A stretch of DNA of 64,000 nt from Allomyces macrogynus ATCC 38327 (GCA_000151295.1 GG745351.1:830283-894282); one strand, 5' to 3'; positions 1 through 10,827 are shown, numbered from the stretch's first letter. Made by a program: numbers and translations. The notes: generated from the sequence alone by a model not told the origin.

Positions 1-1
1 C

Positions 2-256
2 GGCGTCGGGTGCGACAACATGACCGTGGTCCTGATCGCGTTCCTCAACGGTCGGTCCGAGGACGAGTGGTATGCGTGGATGGCCGAAAAGTACGCGCTC
101 GAAGGGCCCGTCACGATCGAATTCGCCGGGCGGCCCGTCGTCCTGAGCCAGCCGGTCGCGGCCGCCGACGCGCTCGCCAATTCGACGGCCAACGCGCACG
201 ACGACGACGAGAATGACCATAACGAGGTCGACGAGGTCGCGCACAAGTCGGGCTAG
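2..256 (+). CDS. PP2C-family Ser/Thr phosphatase, C-terminal end (5' partial)
   Basis: The reading frame is open from the window edge and begins with GVGCDNMTVV. This matches the last conserved PP2C motif (G-x-G-x-D-N-M-T), whose Asp and Asn help hold the catalytic Mg/Mn ions. About 70 residues follow, ending in an acidic Asp/Glu/Asn-rich tail (roughly residues 60-80 of the visible part) and a TAG stop at 254-256. PP2C enzymes are metal-dependent Ser/Thr phosphatases that act as monomers, often on stress-kinase pathways. The catalytic core lies left of the window, so the subfamily (for example Ptc2/Ptc3-like) cannot be fixed. An ATG at 20 is internal and not the start. Confidence 0.8.
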   Translation, partial: GVGCDNMTVVLIAFLNGRSEDEWYAWMAEKYALEGPVTIEFAGRPVVLSQPVAAADALANSTANAHDDDENDHNEVDEVAHKSG

Positions 257-879
257 GCGGACGTGGTACCGTTTGTTGTGAGCCGAGTTCGTTCGTTCGT
301 TGGTTGCCGTTTGTTCCCGGTTTGGTTGGCGCCCGCGCAGTTTCTCTCTCCACTTTGGGTTGTTTGTTGGTTCGGCCCCGGGAGGTCTTCGGGTGAGCGG
401 GCGGTGCCCATCGTCAACGTTTGGTTTTTCCGGTTGGCGCGGTTCTTGTGGTTTGGGGTCCCGCGGGGCCCGGGATCTTTGTTCGTCGCACGCCGTCTTT
501 TGGGTTTCTTTTGGCCGTTGCTTTTCGTTTCGTTCCGTTCCCCGTTGGCCAACGCAAGTCACTTTGGAAAAATACCTGTGATCTCGAGCTCGGTTTTGGT
601 CAGCAGTGCGCTGCGACACGATCACGCGAACTCACCTGGCTTGGGACGACGCGTCTCTCCTTTCCACCTTCCCGTTCTTCACGATCCCAGACGTCGTGGT
701 TGTGCAAAACGCATCAGCGCAACCAGCTCAGAGCAAATTCCCCACACGAGCGCCGACAAGAATCGTGTCTGCCCAACGACGTGCATGAGGTGGGAAGGTT
801 GGACTGAAAATCACTTGCCGATCGCAAAGTCGACCCTGGAAATGACGTTGTATTGCTCCTTGGCACAACGCCAGGCTAT
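257..879. other. Intergenic region between convergent genes
   Basis: This holds the 3' flanks of the PP2C gene (+) and TFIP11 (-). The first 300 bases are G/T-rich on the + strand. Open frames here have no recognisable protein features, and no RNA gene or repeat was seen. Confidence 0.6.
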
Positions 880-3555
880 CTACCCCTTCCTCGCCCCATC
901 GCCGCCGCCCGCGCGCCGCACCACCGCCGCCACGTCGCACGGGTCCCACGCACCAGAACCGGCCATGGCCGCCTGCGCAAACAGCACGCCCTGGTCGAGG
1001 TAGACACGGACACTGCCAGGCCCGCCGCCGCGCACCTCGTAGACGGGCCGCCCCGAGTCGCGCTCGGCCTCGTGCGTCGCCACGAGCATCAGCCCGTGCG
1101 CCGCGAGCTCGGCCTCGACCACGTCGCGGTAGGTCACCGTCTCGCCCGATCCTGCTCCGGGCACGTGCGCCGAGGCCGTCGCGAGCGGCACTTGCATACG
1201 AGTACTTGGGCCGGAGACCTTGATCGGCAGCGAAACTTGCGGTACCAGCACCGCAACCGGCGGCAATTGCTCGCCCGCGACCGCGCGCTGCATCAGCTCG
1301 AGCGCCGCCGCGAAATACGGCTGCGCGACCGCGTCATTGGCCACGTCCTCGGGCAAATAGGCGCGCCATGTCGCGTACCACTCGCCGATCTCGGCCAGGT
1401 CCGTGTCGCGCGCCGAGAGCCACTGGTGGAGCACGTCGAGCCACTGCGCGAAAAACCCGCCGTCGACCAGCACTTTCGCGAGGAGCGGCGCCGGCACGTG
1501 CGGGTGCCACTCGATCACGGCCGCGTCAAGCACCGACAAGTCTTGGTGCGCCGGGTTGATGACGAGTCCCTTGGCGAGAAACCGCGTGAGTTTCGGTACC
1601 ACCGCCTTGCCGACAAACTGCGCGTACGCGTCCTTGTCCCACAGCGCGCGCCACGGCGCCACGTGCCGAATCCCTTCACACATCCCGTCGACTGCCGGAT
1701 CCCACACATCCTGCAAATACACTGTGAGCTTGTAGACGAGCGTCGGGAACAGCATGCCCACGGGCTCGTCGCGGAAGTGCATCGATTCGAGCCACGGAAA
1801 GAGCCACTCGTGCAGCGCCGCCGGCATGGGCGTCCCCGCATTGGCGCGCCGCGGCCGTTTCCGCGCCGTCCGTGGGCTCCACCCATCCACGGCCATGCGC
1901 AATCGCGGCAAAACGAGGTGTTGCACGACGTAATGGTAGATGCCGGGCGTCAGGACCGACGGGTACCACGCGTCGAGCAGCGCGAGCAGTGGCGTCGGAT
2001 CGTGCACGGACCACTGGCCCGTGACTGTGGCGCGAACGCGCGGAAGCCAAAGGTGCCAGAGTAGCGCGTCAAAGTAGGTCGACTTGCCGCTGTTGTTGCT
2101 GCTTGAGTCCCCGTTGGGAGCGAGGACCTGCTGGTCGTCGTTGGGTCTCGAGTTCCTCTTCGTTGCGGCTGTGCGCGGGACATGAACGGCCGACTTGATC
2201 CGCTGGAACGCGGCGCGTCCGAAATACGGTGCCGCGAGTGGGTCCCAATCGGCCAAGAGAACGCGGGCGTGCGGTGTGACGAGCGAGCAGGCGAGAGCAT
2301 CAAACGGGAGGTTCGGGAATGACTCGCGCGCCGCCACCAGCGTATCCAGCATCTCGAGCACCACGTCAGGTAACCGGCTCGCATCGTTTTCGTCGACCAT
2401 TCGCGTCCGAGGCAACGCCCTGACCGTACGGTCCACGTCCATTGGCGCCGCTGGGTCAATCTGCACGTCCTCGATCTCGCGCCGCACCGAGTCGGTTGTC
2501 GGTACCACAGCCGTAGCTATTGGCGGTACCTTGGCGGCCTGCGCTGCGCGCGCGATCAGGTCCGCCAGCTGTGTGATCCGGTTCTGCTGGGCCAATTGCG
2601 CCGTACGGAGCCCGCGCTGCCGCTCTTGCGCCGACACGAGCAACTCTCGATCGCGGTCGCGCTGGAGCGCGCGCTGCCGTAGGTCGTGCGAGCTGAGATC
2701 AACAAACAGCGTCATGTTCTGCACGAGCTCGGCGAGTTTGGTCGTCGTCGGGTCGAGCATCGAGTCCGGGACGCCGCTCGCGCGCATGTCGATGACGGGC
2801 GTCGCGGTGTCGACGGACCGCGGCGTGCCCAGGTCGTCGGCGTGGTCGAGCACGTCTTGCGCTGTCAGATACGTGCGCTTGACCTTGGCCGATTTCTTGA
2901 ACGCATTTGACGGAACGCGCGGAGGGGCGCGCTTTTCTGCCGCGGGCTTTTTGCCCTTGACGGGTTCGGGTGCCGGTGGTGGTGGAGGTGGCGGCGTCGG
3001 CGTCGCGTCGGGACGTTCGTCAAAGTCGTTGAACGCGATCCCCATTCCCTGTGGCCGCTTGACGACCTGGATCGGCTCGACAATACCCTCCCCTTTGGAC
3101 CCGAGCGCGGTCCCGGGCATGTACCCCATCTTCATGAGCATCTTAAGCCCGAGCCCGCCCGTGCCCGCAAACTTGCCAAAGTTTTTCCCGACCGCAACGG
3201 GCTGGTCGGGCGTGGCCACGGCAGGTCCACCCGTGGGCGTCCAGCTCGACGCGCGCGCGGCGGCGCGCAGCCGCTCAGCTTGGGCGCGCTTGCGGGCTTC
3301 CTGTTGTCGCCGTCGACGCGCATCGTCGTCGTCCTCGGAATCGTCGTCGTCGTCGTCGCCGTTGCGCCGTCGGCGCCGGCGCGGGATGCGGTCGCCGCCG
3401 TCCTCGTCGGAGGCCCCGTCGCTCGACGACATGGCGCCGTGGTCGGACTGGGCGTCCTGGTCGGCGGCATCCTCGCGCGGGTCGACGCGCTCCGGCTCGA
3501 ACGGGCGGTCGAAGGCCCCGAGACCGAGGCCGCGTCGCGGCGTGTAGTCGTCCAT
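880..3555 (-). CDS. TFIP11: TFIP11/Ntr1-type G-patch spliceosome disassembly factor
   Basis: This is a single-exon frame of 891 residues. The N-terminus is acidic and Arg-rich (about 30-95), as in TFIP11/STIP proteins. A G-patch follows at about 128-175, containing GLGLKMLMKMGYMPG and then GSKGEGI. The long C-terminal half is the GCFC-type region with aromatic motifs such as LLWHLWLPRVR, and it ends with the TFIP11 tail (VYEV, VYLDQGVLFAQ, WDPCDV). The family activates the DEAH helicase Prp43/DHX15 to take apart the intron-lariat spliceosome in the nucleus. Length is close to animal TFIP11. A Ser/Asn-rich insert at about 2090-2190 lies between two conserved blocks and could be a retained in-frame intron, but no convincing splice pair was found. 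Confidence 0.9.
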   Translation of the reverse strand: MDDYTPRRGLGLGAFDRPFEPERVDPREDAADQDAQSDHGAMSSSDGASDEDGGDRIPRRRRRRNGDDDDDDSEDDDDARRRRQQEARKRAQAERLRAAARASSWTPTGGPAVATPDQPVAVGKNFGKFAGTGGLGLKMLMKMGYMPGTALGSKGEGIVEPIQVVKRPQGMGIAFNDFDERPDATPTPPPPPPPAPEPVKGKKPAAEKRAPPRVPSNAFKKSAKVKRTYLTAQDVLDHADDLGTPRSVDTATPVIDMRASGVPDSMLDPTTTKLAELVQNMTLFVDLSSHDLRQRALQRDRDRELLVSAQERQRGLRTAQLAQQNRITQLADLIARAAQAAKVPPIATAVVPTTDSVRREIEDVQIDPAAPMDVDRTVRALPRTRMVDENDASRLPDVVLEMLDTLVAARESFPNLPFDALACSLVTPHARVLLADWDPLAAPYFGRAAFQRIKSAVHVPRTAATKRNSRPNDDQQVLAPNGDSSSNNSGKSTYFDALLWHLWLPRVRATVTGQWSVHDPTPLLALLDAWYPSVLTPGIYHYVVQHLVLPRLRMAVDGWSPRTARKRPRRANAGTPMPAALHEWLFPWLESMHFRDEPVGMLFPTLVYKLTVYLQDVWDPAVDGMCEGIRHVAPWRALWDKDAYAQFVGKAVVPKLTRFLAKGLVINPAHQDLSVLDAAVIEWHPHVPAPLLAKVLVDGGFFAQWLDVLHQWLSARDTDLAEIGEWYATWRAYLPEDVANDAVAQPYFAAALELMQRAVAGEQLPPVAVLVPQVSLPIKVSGPSTRMQVPLATASAHVPGAGSGETVTYRDVVEAELAAHGLMLVATHEAERDSGRPVYEVRGGGPGSVRVYLDQGVLFAQAAMAGSGAWDPCDVAAVVRRAGGGDGARKG

Positions 3556-4239
3556 GGTGTCGGCGCGCGCCGATTGCAGCAGGTTGTGCTGCGCTGGGTG
3601 TGATGGTCAGATATGTCGTTGCGTAGCCTGATGTGGTTGCGGCCGTGAGTTGGTCGCTTGGATGACGCTGAACACGCGGGGATGGTGAGCTTGCCATCCG
3701 GTGGTCTGACTTGGCGCATGACTCAAGTGTCGCAATCCTGCGGGTGTCAGATCCCAGATTCTGGTCTGTGCATGCTGTGGCTGAAAACCTGTGGCAAGCC
3801 GCGCCGGGACACGTATCCAGCTGCAACGAGTTTGTCTCCCACGTGACCGCGACACCTTCAAGACCTGCCAAATCCGGGTTTAAAGTATTCCAGCAAAATC
3901 TGGCGCCTTTGAGATCATGGCTTCAACTGCTATTTCGATCCTGGCTGCCCAAGCGCTGAAGACGCTTATAGCCCAGCAGATCCAGGGCTCTGGTCTACTA
4001 CGACAACGTAGACCAGAGTCCGAATCCAGCACGGTAGCAATCGAACACAAACGTGAAACTGCAGCGCTAATGCTTGCCGCTGCACCTCAGACGTGGCAAA
4101 TCTTGAACCGGCTTTTCGTTCGGCCACGTCACTGATCGCGCCTGGGCACGGCTGTCCCTTCGTCGCTGGCACCTCTTAGCAGCCCATCAACGGTCAGGCT
4201 CTTCACATCCAACCATTAGCACGGCCAAGAAACCGCATT
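3556..4239. other. Divergent intergenic region (TFIP11 / folate synthase)
   Basis: About 680 bases separate the two divergent starts and presumably carry both promoters. Short open frames are present but none resembles a known protein. No TATA-like box or repeat stands out. Confidence 0.5.
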
Positions 4240-5762
4240 ATGACGCTGCAACACCCGCCATTGGCCTCAACCGCGTTATCCGCAGCGGCCTCGAGTCGAG
4301 ACGAAAAGGCACCAACGCCGCCCGCTGTCCGCGGTGTGATCGATTTGGGCCTGGCGCGCGTGCACCAGTTGCTGTGCCATGCCGGGCATCCTGAACGCAA
4401 GATCAACGTGGTTCACGTCGCGGGTACGAACGGCAAGGGATCAACGTGCGCGTTCCTTGTCGCGGGATTGCGAGAAGGTACGGGTCAGCCTCCATCACGC
4501 CACTTGTAGGATGTCGCCAACAACTGACCCGATCCACTCTAGTCCATGGGAAGGTCGGCCAGTTCACGTCGCCGCACTTTGTCCACCCGTCCGACGGGTG
4601 GCAGTGCAACGGCGTCTCGCCGTCGCTCGACGAGTACCAACTCGCGCGCGACCGTGTGCTTGCCGCGTACCAGGGCGTGACTACCGCATCCGAGGATGCG
4701 CCGACCGAGTTCGAGCTCGACTTTGTGGCGTGCCTGACCTGGTTTGTCGCGCAGGGCGTCGACGTGGCCGTGATCGAGGTTGGAGTCGGCGGCCGGCTCG
4801 ACGCGACCAACGTGTTTAGGCCCGGCGACCTGCCATGCGGGTGCACGGAGCGCACCAGTAAGCTGCTCGCAACGGTTGTGACCAAGATCGGGATTGACCA
4901 CGTCGGCCTGCTCGGGTCGACTGTCGCGGAAATTGCCTCGCACAAGGCAGGGATCATGAAGCGCGGCACGCCCTGCTTTATCGGAGTCCAGACTGAGCCT
5001 GACGCGACCGCGGTCCTCGTTGATGAAGCGCGCCGTGTTGGCTGTGCTGATCAGACGCTGCTCGTCCACGACGCTCGCGTGGCGACGACCGAGTCCCGCG
5101 CCGACCTGATCGTGCGCACCTCCCCCATTGACGGCCAAGCCGCGACCATCCTCTCGGTCCCGCTGCCCGCGAAACCGGCTGTCGACCACGTCGTCACCGG
5201 GTATCAAGTCGAAAACGCCGCCCTCGCCGCGACCGTCCTGCGCCACCTTCACCCCTCCCTCCTGCTCACGTCTCTCGGCGCCGCGCTCGAATCCATGCGG
5301 TGGCCCGCACGACTCGACCGTACCCTCTCCCTCCCGTTCGACGCGGCCCACCCGACCCCGATTCTCCTCGACGGCGCGCACAATCTCGACGGCGCGCGCG
5401 CGCTGCGTGCCTACCTTGACGTGCACTTCCCCTCGCGGCTCACCTGGGTGCTGGGGATGACGGCCGGCAAGGATGTGTCGGGCGTGCTGCGCACGCTCGT
5501 GCACGATGGCGACTCGGTGGTGTGTGTCGGGTTCAACACGCCGAGGGGGATGCCGTGGATTCGGTGCACGGGCCCGCACGAACTCGCGGACGCGGTACGC
5601 GCGGTGGTGCCCGGTGCGACGGTGCGTGGGACGGCAGACCGGGTTTGGCGCGTGACGAGCGAAAATTTGGGCCCGCTCGACGTGCCGGTTGTCGTGGCGG
5701 GCAGCTTGTATCTCGCGGCCGACGTGTACCGGTGGTCGAGGGGGCAGCATGGGGACATGTAG
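4240..5762 (+). CDS. FOL3: Dihydrofolate / folylpolyglutamate synthase family
   Basis: There are two exons, 4240-4477 and 4543-5762; the 65-nt intron has donor GTACGG, branch CTGAC and acceptor TAG. Exon 1 carries the Mur-ligase ATP-binding loop HVAGTNGKGST. Exon 2 opens with GKVGQFTSPH, the second family hallmark. Further conserved blocks are EVGVGGRLDATN, KIGIDHVGLLG, EIASHKAGI, LLDGAHN and GMTAGKD. The enzyme joins glutamate to dihydropteroate (dihydrofolate synthase) or extends folate polyglutamate chains, using ATP. A GMPWI motif near the C-terminus suggests the dihydrofolate synthase (Fol3) branch, but separation from FPGS is not firm. The length, about 485 residues, is normal. It ends about 80 bases from the oppositely oriented TMEM70-like gene. 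Confidence 0.87.
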
Positions 5763-5841
5763 TGCTACAATCCAAAAGGCATACAGAAATAGATGCTACG
5801 ACAGCTATATATTGATCATAAACTGGAACGGCAGCATCCGC

Positions 5842-6720
5842 CTAATGCGCCCCGCCCACGGCATCCGCAACTTCCAATGCGGCATCACCGAGCGCGCCAT
5901 CGACCGCGGCCTGCGCGTGCACAAACAGCTTGACCGGCGCCTTGCCCGCCGGCTTCCCCGTCCTCGCATCCAAGACCTCATCGGCGCGCCACGTGCCGAA
6001 AATCACCTGGTGCGGTTGCACTGCATCAATATCGCGCGCGGCCGTATACTTGGGTCGTCCCGTAACCGCCAATGTCTCAAACACGACGGGTTCCTTGTTC
6101 TTCAACGCCGCGCGCACGGCCCCGACAGCGGGCGCGTCCTCAACCGGCACGTCCGTGACCGTCTCATGCGCGTGTGCGGCCTCGGCTGCGGGCAGAGCGC
6201 GCACGTGAATGCGCGTCACGTACGACTTGAGGCACCAGTGAATGAGCGAGGTCGAGGCGGTCGAAAAGACCATGGCCGTGCCGATCATGATGGCCTTGAC
6301 CGAGTCGGAGATCAGGTCGGAGACATCCACGTAGAAAACGAGCGGCGCCATCGCGTAGGTCGCCGCGAGCGACGAGATGGAGAAGAGTTTCATCACGCGG
6401 ACCGTGCGCGCGAGCGGGCCCTCGTAGACAGTCACGAGCGGAGCCGACTTTGTCGAACCGACCGGGAACAGGGACGGTTGGGCGGACGGGTGGCTCTCCA
6501 CCGGTTTTTGCTGCTGGTAGATGGTCGAGGTGCGAAGTCCGCGCGACGGGTGGAGAATCGCAATAGGGACGGCCCTGCTTGCGACGGGCGCGGCACAGCG
6601 CGCGAGCATCGGCGTGCGTGCCAAGAGGCCGTTGCAGAGACTGATCATGGCGTTGGAGAGGGCTGTCGAAAGCAAACTGGTTCGGTTCGCGGCCGACAAG
6701 ATCGAGGAGATGTCGAGCAC
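5842..6720 (-). CDS. TMEM70: TMEM70-family mitochondrial inner-membrane protein
   Basis: The frame codes for up to 292 residues. A Met at 6648 gives a more typical mitochondrial presequence (basic, Ser/Ala-rich, starting MISLCNGLLARTP), and I think it is the more likely start. The core TVYEGPLARTVRVMKLFSIS matches the TMEM70/TMEM186/TMEM223 family. Two hydrophobic segments follow, at about residues 115-130 and 140-160, forming the usual hairpin. TMEM70 proteins help assemble ATP synthase and complex I in the inner membrane. The C-terminal part (about 165-292) is soluble. The assignment rests on the core motif and the paired TM segments. The gene faces mL60, another nuclear-encoded mitochondrial gene. 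Confidence 0.75.
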   Translation of the reverse strand: MLDISSILSAANRTSLLSTALSNAMISLCNGLLARTPMLARCAAPVASRAVPIAILHPSRGLRTSTIYQQQKPVESHPSAQPSLFPVGSTKSAPLVTVYEGPLARTVRVMKLFSISSLAATYAMAPLVFYVDVSDLISDSVKAIMIGTAMVFSTASTSLIHWCLKSYVTRIHVRALPAAEAAHAHETVTDVPVEDAPAVGAVRAALKNKEPVVFETLAVTGRPKYTAARDIDAVQPHQVIFGTWRADEVLDARTGKPAGKAPVKLFVHAQAAVDGALGDAALEVADAVGGAH

Positions 6721-6899
6721 GGACTGTCACAAACAGCAGGCTGGCAAGTTTGCGTCAGATCCCTGTCACATCCATCTTGCTCGAGGTGAACAATCACCGC
6801 AAACATGTTATTCTCTCGGTCATTTCCAATCTGTCCCGCTGACCCGCGCCATTTCTCAACCAATTCCTGCCGCGAGCCCCACCAACTTGCTGCAACACC
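6649..6899. promoter_or_regulatory. Short divergent promoter between two mitochondrial genes
   Basis: If TMEM70 starts at 6648, only about 250 bases lie between it and the mL60 ATG at 6900. Both genes would then share one compact intergenic promoter. No specific binding site is identified. Confidence 0.4.
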
Positions 6900-7468
6900 A
6901 TGAGCTTCCTCGGCGCATTCCGCTCGACCGCGGTCCAGATGGGCGGCCGGCTCAAGTGCGTGACCACCACATCGGCGTTTCCACCTGGTGGCCAAGTCGA
7001 CCAACGATGATCATCAGCAAACCGACCGCGACCGGCCCCATAAGACCAATGAACAACATGTCCTGACTGGACTCCACCATCTCGCCCAATTTCCAGCAAG
7101 GTCCCATGGCGGCTGCCGGCCACACGCAAGGAGAACGCGCGCAAGCGGTTGCGTGCCGTTGACGAGGTGGTGCTGACGCTGCGCGACTCGGGGGTGCAAT
7201 TGAAGGCGCTGGTATGTCTGCGCCCGTTCATCTCGGCAGCGCCGTTCGCACCCTTGCGCTAACCATCGACCAATTGCGCTTCGGGGAACAGGACCAGGCC
7301 CTTGCGCGCCCGCTCGAGACGGAAATGAACGCGCGCAACAAGTACTGGGTGTTTGCGCGCAACCACCCGGGTTTGAAAAAGGGTATTCACAAGGTGCCGA
7401 AGTTCACCAAGACGGAGCTGCCGCGTGAGTTCCCGGCCGGGATCAAGCAGCTGATCAAGATCAAGTGA
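6900..7468 (+). CDS. MRPL31: Mitochondrial large-subunit ribosomal protein mL60 (MRPL31 type)
   Basis: There are three exons: 6900-6955, 7097-7211 and 7292-7468. Spliced, they give MSFLGAFRSTAVQMGGRL, then KVPWRLPATRKENARKRLR, a short linker, and NKYWVFARNHPGLKKGIHK followed by VPKFTK. This order (N-terminal GG-L, PWR, Arg-rich helix, KYW-F, KGIHKVPKWTK-like tail) is that of yeast MRPL31, a small protein of the fungal mitochondrial 54S subunit. The spliced protein has about 115 residues, the expected size. Introns carry GTGCGT and GTATGT donors, and CTAAC lies 30 nt before the last acceptor. The family is essentially fungal, so the gene supports the fungal origin of the window. The first exon is too short to stand out as an open frame. 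Confidence 0.85.
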
Positions 7469-7897
7469 GGGGTTGTGGTGCTTGTCCACCGTGTTTGGAT
7501 CGGTGTCGATGGAGTGGTTGGTATTTTATTTCCGCATAGTGACGCGAAGATATTCTGATCCATTGCCGTTTTTGCCACTGTTGCTTCTGCCCTGCTTTCT
7601 TGGCATCTCGCCGGGATCATCGACCAGGAGTCGAAGAAGATCGTCGAGGACTCACAGTTTTCTTAGTCCATCCGCAAAGATCCTTCATGGCCAAAAGAAG
7701 CGGCCTTTGCTGTCCTCGAGCGAGCCGACATTGCCCAAAATCCAATCGACAATCAAGGAAAGCGAGGCACTAGTGAAATAAAACCGTTCCACAAGAAATC
7801 GAACCAAACCGAAACCGAAACCGAACCACTAAAAAAATGAACGAAAACAAAAAAAAAACCGCAACAACAGACCCCACCACGCCCACGCTGCTCCTCC
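7469..7897. other. Intergenic region between convergent genes
   Basis: This lies between the 3' ends of mL60 (+) and BRE1 (-). It includes an A-rich stretch (about 7790-7860) of the kind seen near polyadenylation sites. No gene is visible. Confidence 0.5.
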
Positions 7898-10827
7898 TCA
7901 CATGTAAATCGTGCGCACGTCATTCGACCCAAACGGCTCAGAACACGTTGGACACTTACGCTGCCGTGTGTCGAGCCGGTCCTGCACGCACTGTCGGCAA
8001 AACGTGTGCATGCACCGCGCAATCGCCGTATCCTTGAACCGCGTCTTGCACGTGCCGCACAGGAGCAATTGCCGGTACTGCTCGAGCATCACTTCGGCCT
8101 CGGACGACGGCGGGTCGTCTCTCCTCTTGGCCGCGTCCGCCTCGAGCTTGGCAATCCGCGCATCGCGCTCGGCCAGGAGCGCCTCGGCCTGCTTGAGCGC
8201 GTCCTGCGCGCGCGACCGCTCGTGCCTCGCCAGCTCGGCATCGGCAATGCGCGCATCGCGTGTTGCCGCGGCGACCGCCGCGCGAGCATCGGCGTCCTTG
8301 GGCTTGCCGCAATAGTGCGCCATTTGCGCATCGAGGTCGAGCGCTGCGGGTGCGGTGTGCCGCCCGCAACGTCGTTCGCGGCCGCCAGTTCCTTGGTGAG
8401 CGCGACAATGTGTGCCTGAGCGGCCCGTGCGGCATCGTCGGCGGCCCGCTGCGCGTCGCGCGCGGCATCCACGGCACGCCGCTCACCGTCGGCCTCGGCC
8501 TTGAGCTGCTCAAGCTGCTTGCGCAAGAACAAAATCTTGCCGTCGAGCTTGGTCTTGTCGGCAATCAGGCGCGCGAGATGGTCGTCGCGGTCGGCGAGCG
8601 CGCGCACGTGCGTCGTGACCGTCGCATCAAGCCGCTCGTACCCTTCCACGACCGAGTTAAGCTCTCGCGTGAGCATCGTCACTTGCCGCTGCGCGAGCGC
8701 GAGCTGCGCCTGCAGTTTCGCGACTTCGCTCTCGGCACCGACCGAGTCAGCGGCCGCGGCCGTCGCCGCGAGCCTCGCCTCGAGGTTCTCGAGCAATCCC
8801 GGGTCCACGAGTAACTCCTTGGCGACCCTTGGCAATCCGGCCTGCTCCACTAAACTCGCCTGCAACCGCCTCGTCTGCGCGGCCAGCGACTCGATCCGCG
8901 CCTGCTTGACGGCGACCTGGTGTTTCGCCGCGTCGCTCGAATGCAGTTTCGCGTTCTTCTCGGCCGTCAGCGAATCCCGCGCCAAATGCAAGTCGTCGCG
9001 CTGCCGGCGCAATCGCGTAATCTCCTCGCTCAACCGTTTCGCCTCGGCTTCGGCCTGCGCCTCCACGGCCGCGACCGCATCGCGGTGCTGCCCCTGCAAC
9101 GCCGCGTGCAAGTCGCGCAGGGACGCATTCTCGGCCGTCGCCTCGGCATGCTTCTTTTTCCACAATGCGGCCTCGCGCGCGCGAGCCTGCGCCTCGTCGT
9201 GCTGCGCCTGCACGTACGGGTGCGCCTGCAGGACCGACTCGTCGGGCGCCGTCTGTAGTTTCGCGGCGAGCGCGTCGCGCTCCTGCCGCACATCCGCGAG
9301 CTGCTCGGTCAGTGTCGCGAGTTCCTTGACCCGGTCGTCCTCCGGGATTGCGGCCACGTCCGCGAGCGTGAGCATGCGTGCCGGACCGGCCGGATCGGGT
9401 GCGCCCGCCAAGTCCGGCAAGTTCGCGGACGACGCCGCGGGGGTCGCGGCCAACGGCGACGCTATACTCGCAGCTGGTCCCGCTGCTGAATTCCTCGGTC
9501 CGAGCGGCTGCTGAAACGTCGTCTGCCACGTGCACGACTGTAACCGGTCAACGGCGCGCTGCAAGGCCGCAATCTCGTCGTCTTTCGCGGCCAGTTGTGC
9601 GGCTTGGTCGGCCGCGTGTTTTTGGGCTGCGGCCAGTTGGCGCTCGACGCGCACGAGTTGCCGCTGCACGGCCGTGTACCGCGCCTGCAGTTGGTCGAGG
9701 ACGGTCGAGGTGGCCGGACCGTCGGCGCAGTGCTCCACATAGTGGAATAAGTTGGCGACAATTTGCCGCGCCTCCGTGTGCGTTGCATTTAGCTCGTCCT
9801 CGAGCACCTCTTCCTTGTCGGTTTCGAGCAGCGCCGCGAAAAGCGAGGACCGTGCGGTGTCTAGCGAGCGAGCGAGCGAGCGAGCGAGCGAGGGGGGGGG
9901 GGGGACGGTCAGGTCGAGTGCAACGCAGGCGAGGAGCGTCGCAGCGAGCGCAGTGGGGATACAAGACACACCGGAAGTCGACATGAGTTCTTCCAAACTC
10001 GTCGATAGGTCGAACCTTGCCGACAGCACGAGTAATTCGTCGACAATCTACGTCAGGGGGACCGACCAGATCAGCTACTTGATTTCAATCGCGCCAGCTC
10101 CAAAAAAGAAGAAAAGGCGGCGAAAACGTACTTCGCTCCACCACCCACCAATCGCGGTGAGCGCATCGGCCAGCTGCGAGTTCTTGGTGGCGAGATCGTC
10201 GCGCTCGCTCTGCAGTCGTTCCACGGTGCGGTGCAGGTCGCGCAGGTGGCGGTAGACGGCGTCTTTTTGGAACGTACGGATGAGGAGCTACACGAGGAGC
10301 GAAGAAAGCATGCGAGGAGAGAGAGAGAGAGGGTAAGGTATCCATCGTCAGCAAAAGCAGATCGTCGTCGATCAAGGGGTGTGGGGTCATGGCCTGCGAG
10401 CACTCGACGTCGGCAACAGTGTCCACAACGGGCGCACATGGACCCAAACGACGCACGAAGTCGGTCCGCATCCATCGCGCACGGCGCGGCACGAGGTTCC
10501 TTGCTCGCCGAGCTCAAACGTCCACCCCAGTCTTGCAAACGCTCGTACCTTGAGCGACTCTGGCGAATCCGCCGGAAATGGCGGCGGCGTCATCGTATCG
10601 GCGAGCGGGTCGACGCCCAACACGGCCGAGTCGTGCGCAGGCAATTGCGCGGCCGTGACGGCGGCCAGTGTCGCGGGCCGCTTGCGCCGGTCCGACCCGG
10701 CATCGCTGATGGCGCCGTCCGACGCCGGCGACGACAGACCGTCTCCGGTCCCGCTCCCGCTCGAGGACACGGTCATGGTGGGTCCGTCATGCGCGCCGGT
10801 CGTTGGCTTGCGCTTGCGATCGTTCAT
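7898..10827 (-). CDS. BRE1: BRE1-type RING E3 ubiquitin ligase for histone H2B
   Basis: Exon 1 (10827-10549) is a Ser/Pro-rich N-terminus beginning MNDRKRKP. Exon 2 (10287-10132) has LLIRTFQKDAVYRHLRDL and ends GGWWSE, matching the conserved Bre1 N-terminal block. A large coiled-coil exon starts near 9860. The C-terminal RING is C-G-T-C, C-x-H-TFC, C, then RQRKCPTC, followed by GSNDV, as in Bre1/RNF20 (encoded at about 7900-8065). Bre1 works with Rad6 to monoubiquitinate H2B in chromatin. Two junctions are uncertain. The exon 2/3 phases match only with a GTTTTC donor ending exon 2 at 10128, or with an indel. The coiled coil and RING lie in different frames, explained either by a 143-nt intron (8486-8344, GTGAGC to CGCAG) or by an indel near 8360. 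Confidence 0.85.
9863..9904. repeat. GAGC/GCGA microsatellite followed by a 13-G run
   Basis: About seven copies of a GCGA-type tetranucleotide are followed directly by 13 G residues (9892-9904). It abuts the likely acceptor of BRE1 exon 3, so it is intronic. On the minus strand it forms a C-run and CGCT-rich tract just upstream of TAG. Confidence 0.9.

Noticed and set aside
263..1003. A 246-residue + strand frame after the PP2C gene
   Set aside because: Composition is random-like, no motifs, and it overlaps the TFIP11 3' end.
6900..7468. Complex I subunit NDUFA2 (L51/S25/CI-B8) as identity of the small mitochondrial gene
   Set aside because: The motifs PWR, KYW-F and KGIHKVPKFTK match MRPL31/mL60, not the CI-B8 fold.
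8340..8372. A 27-nt micro-intron in BRE1
   Set aside because: It is a multiple of three and would not bring coiled coil and RING into the same frame.
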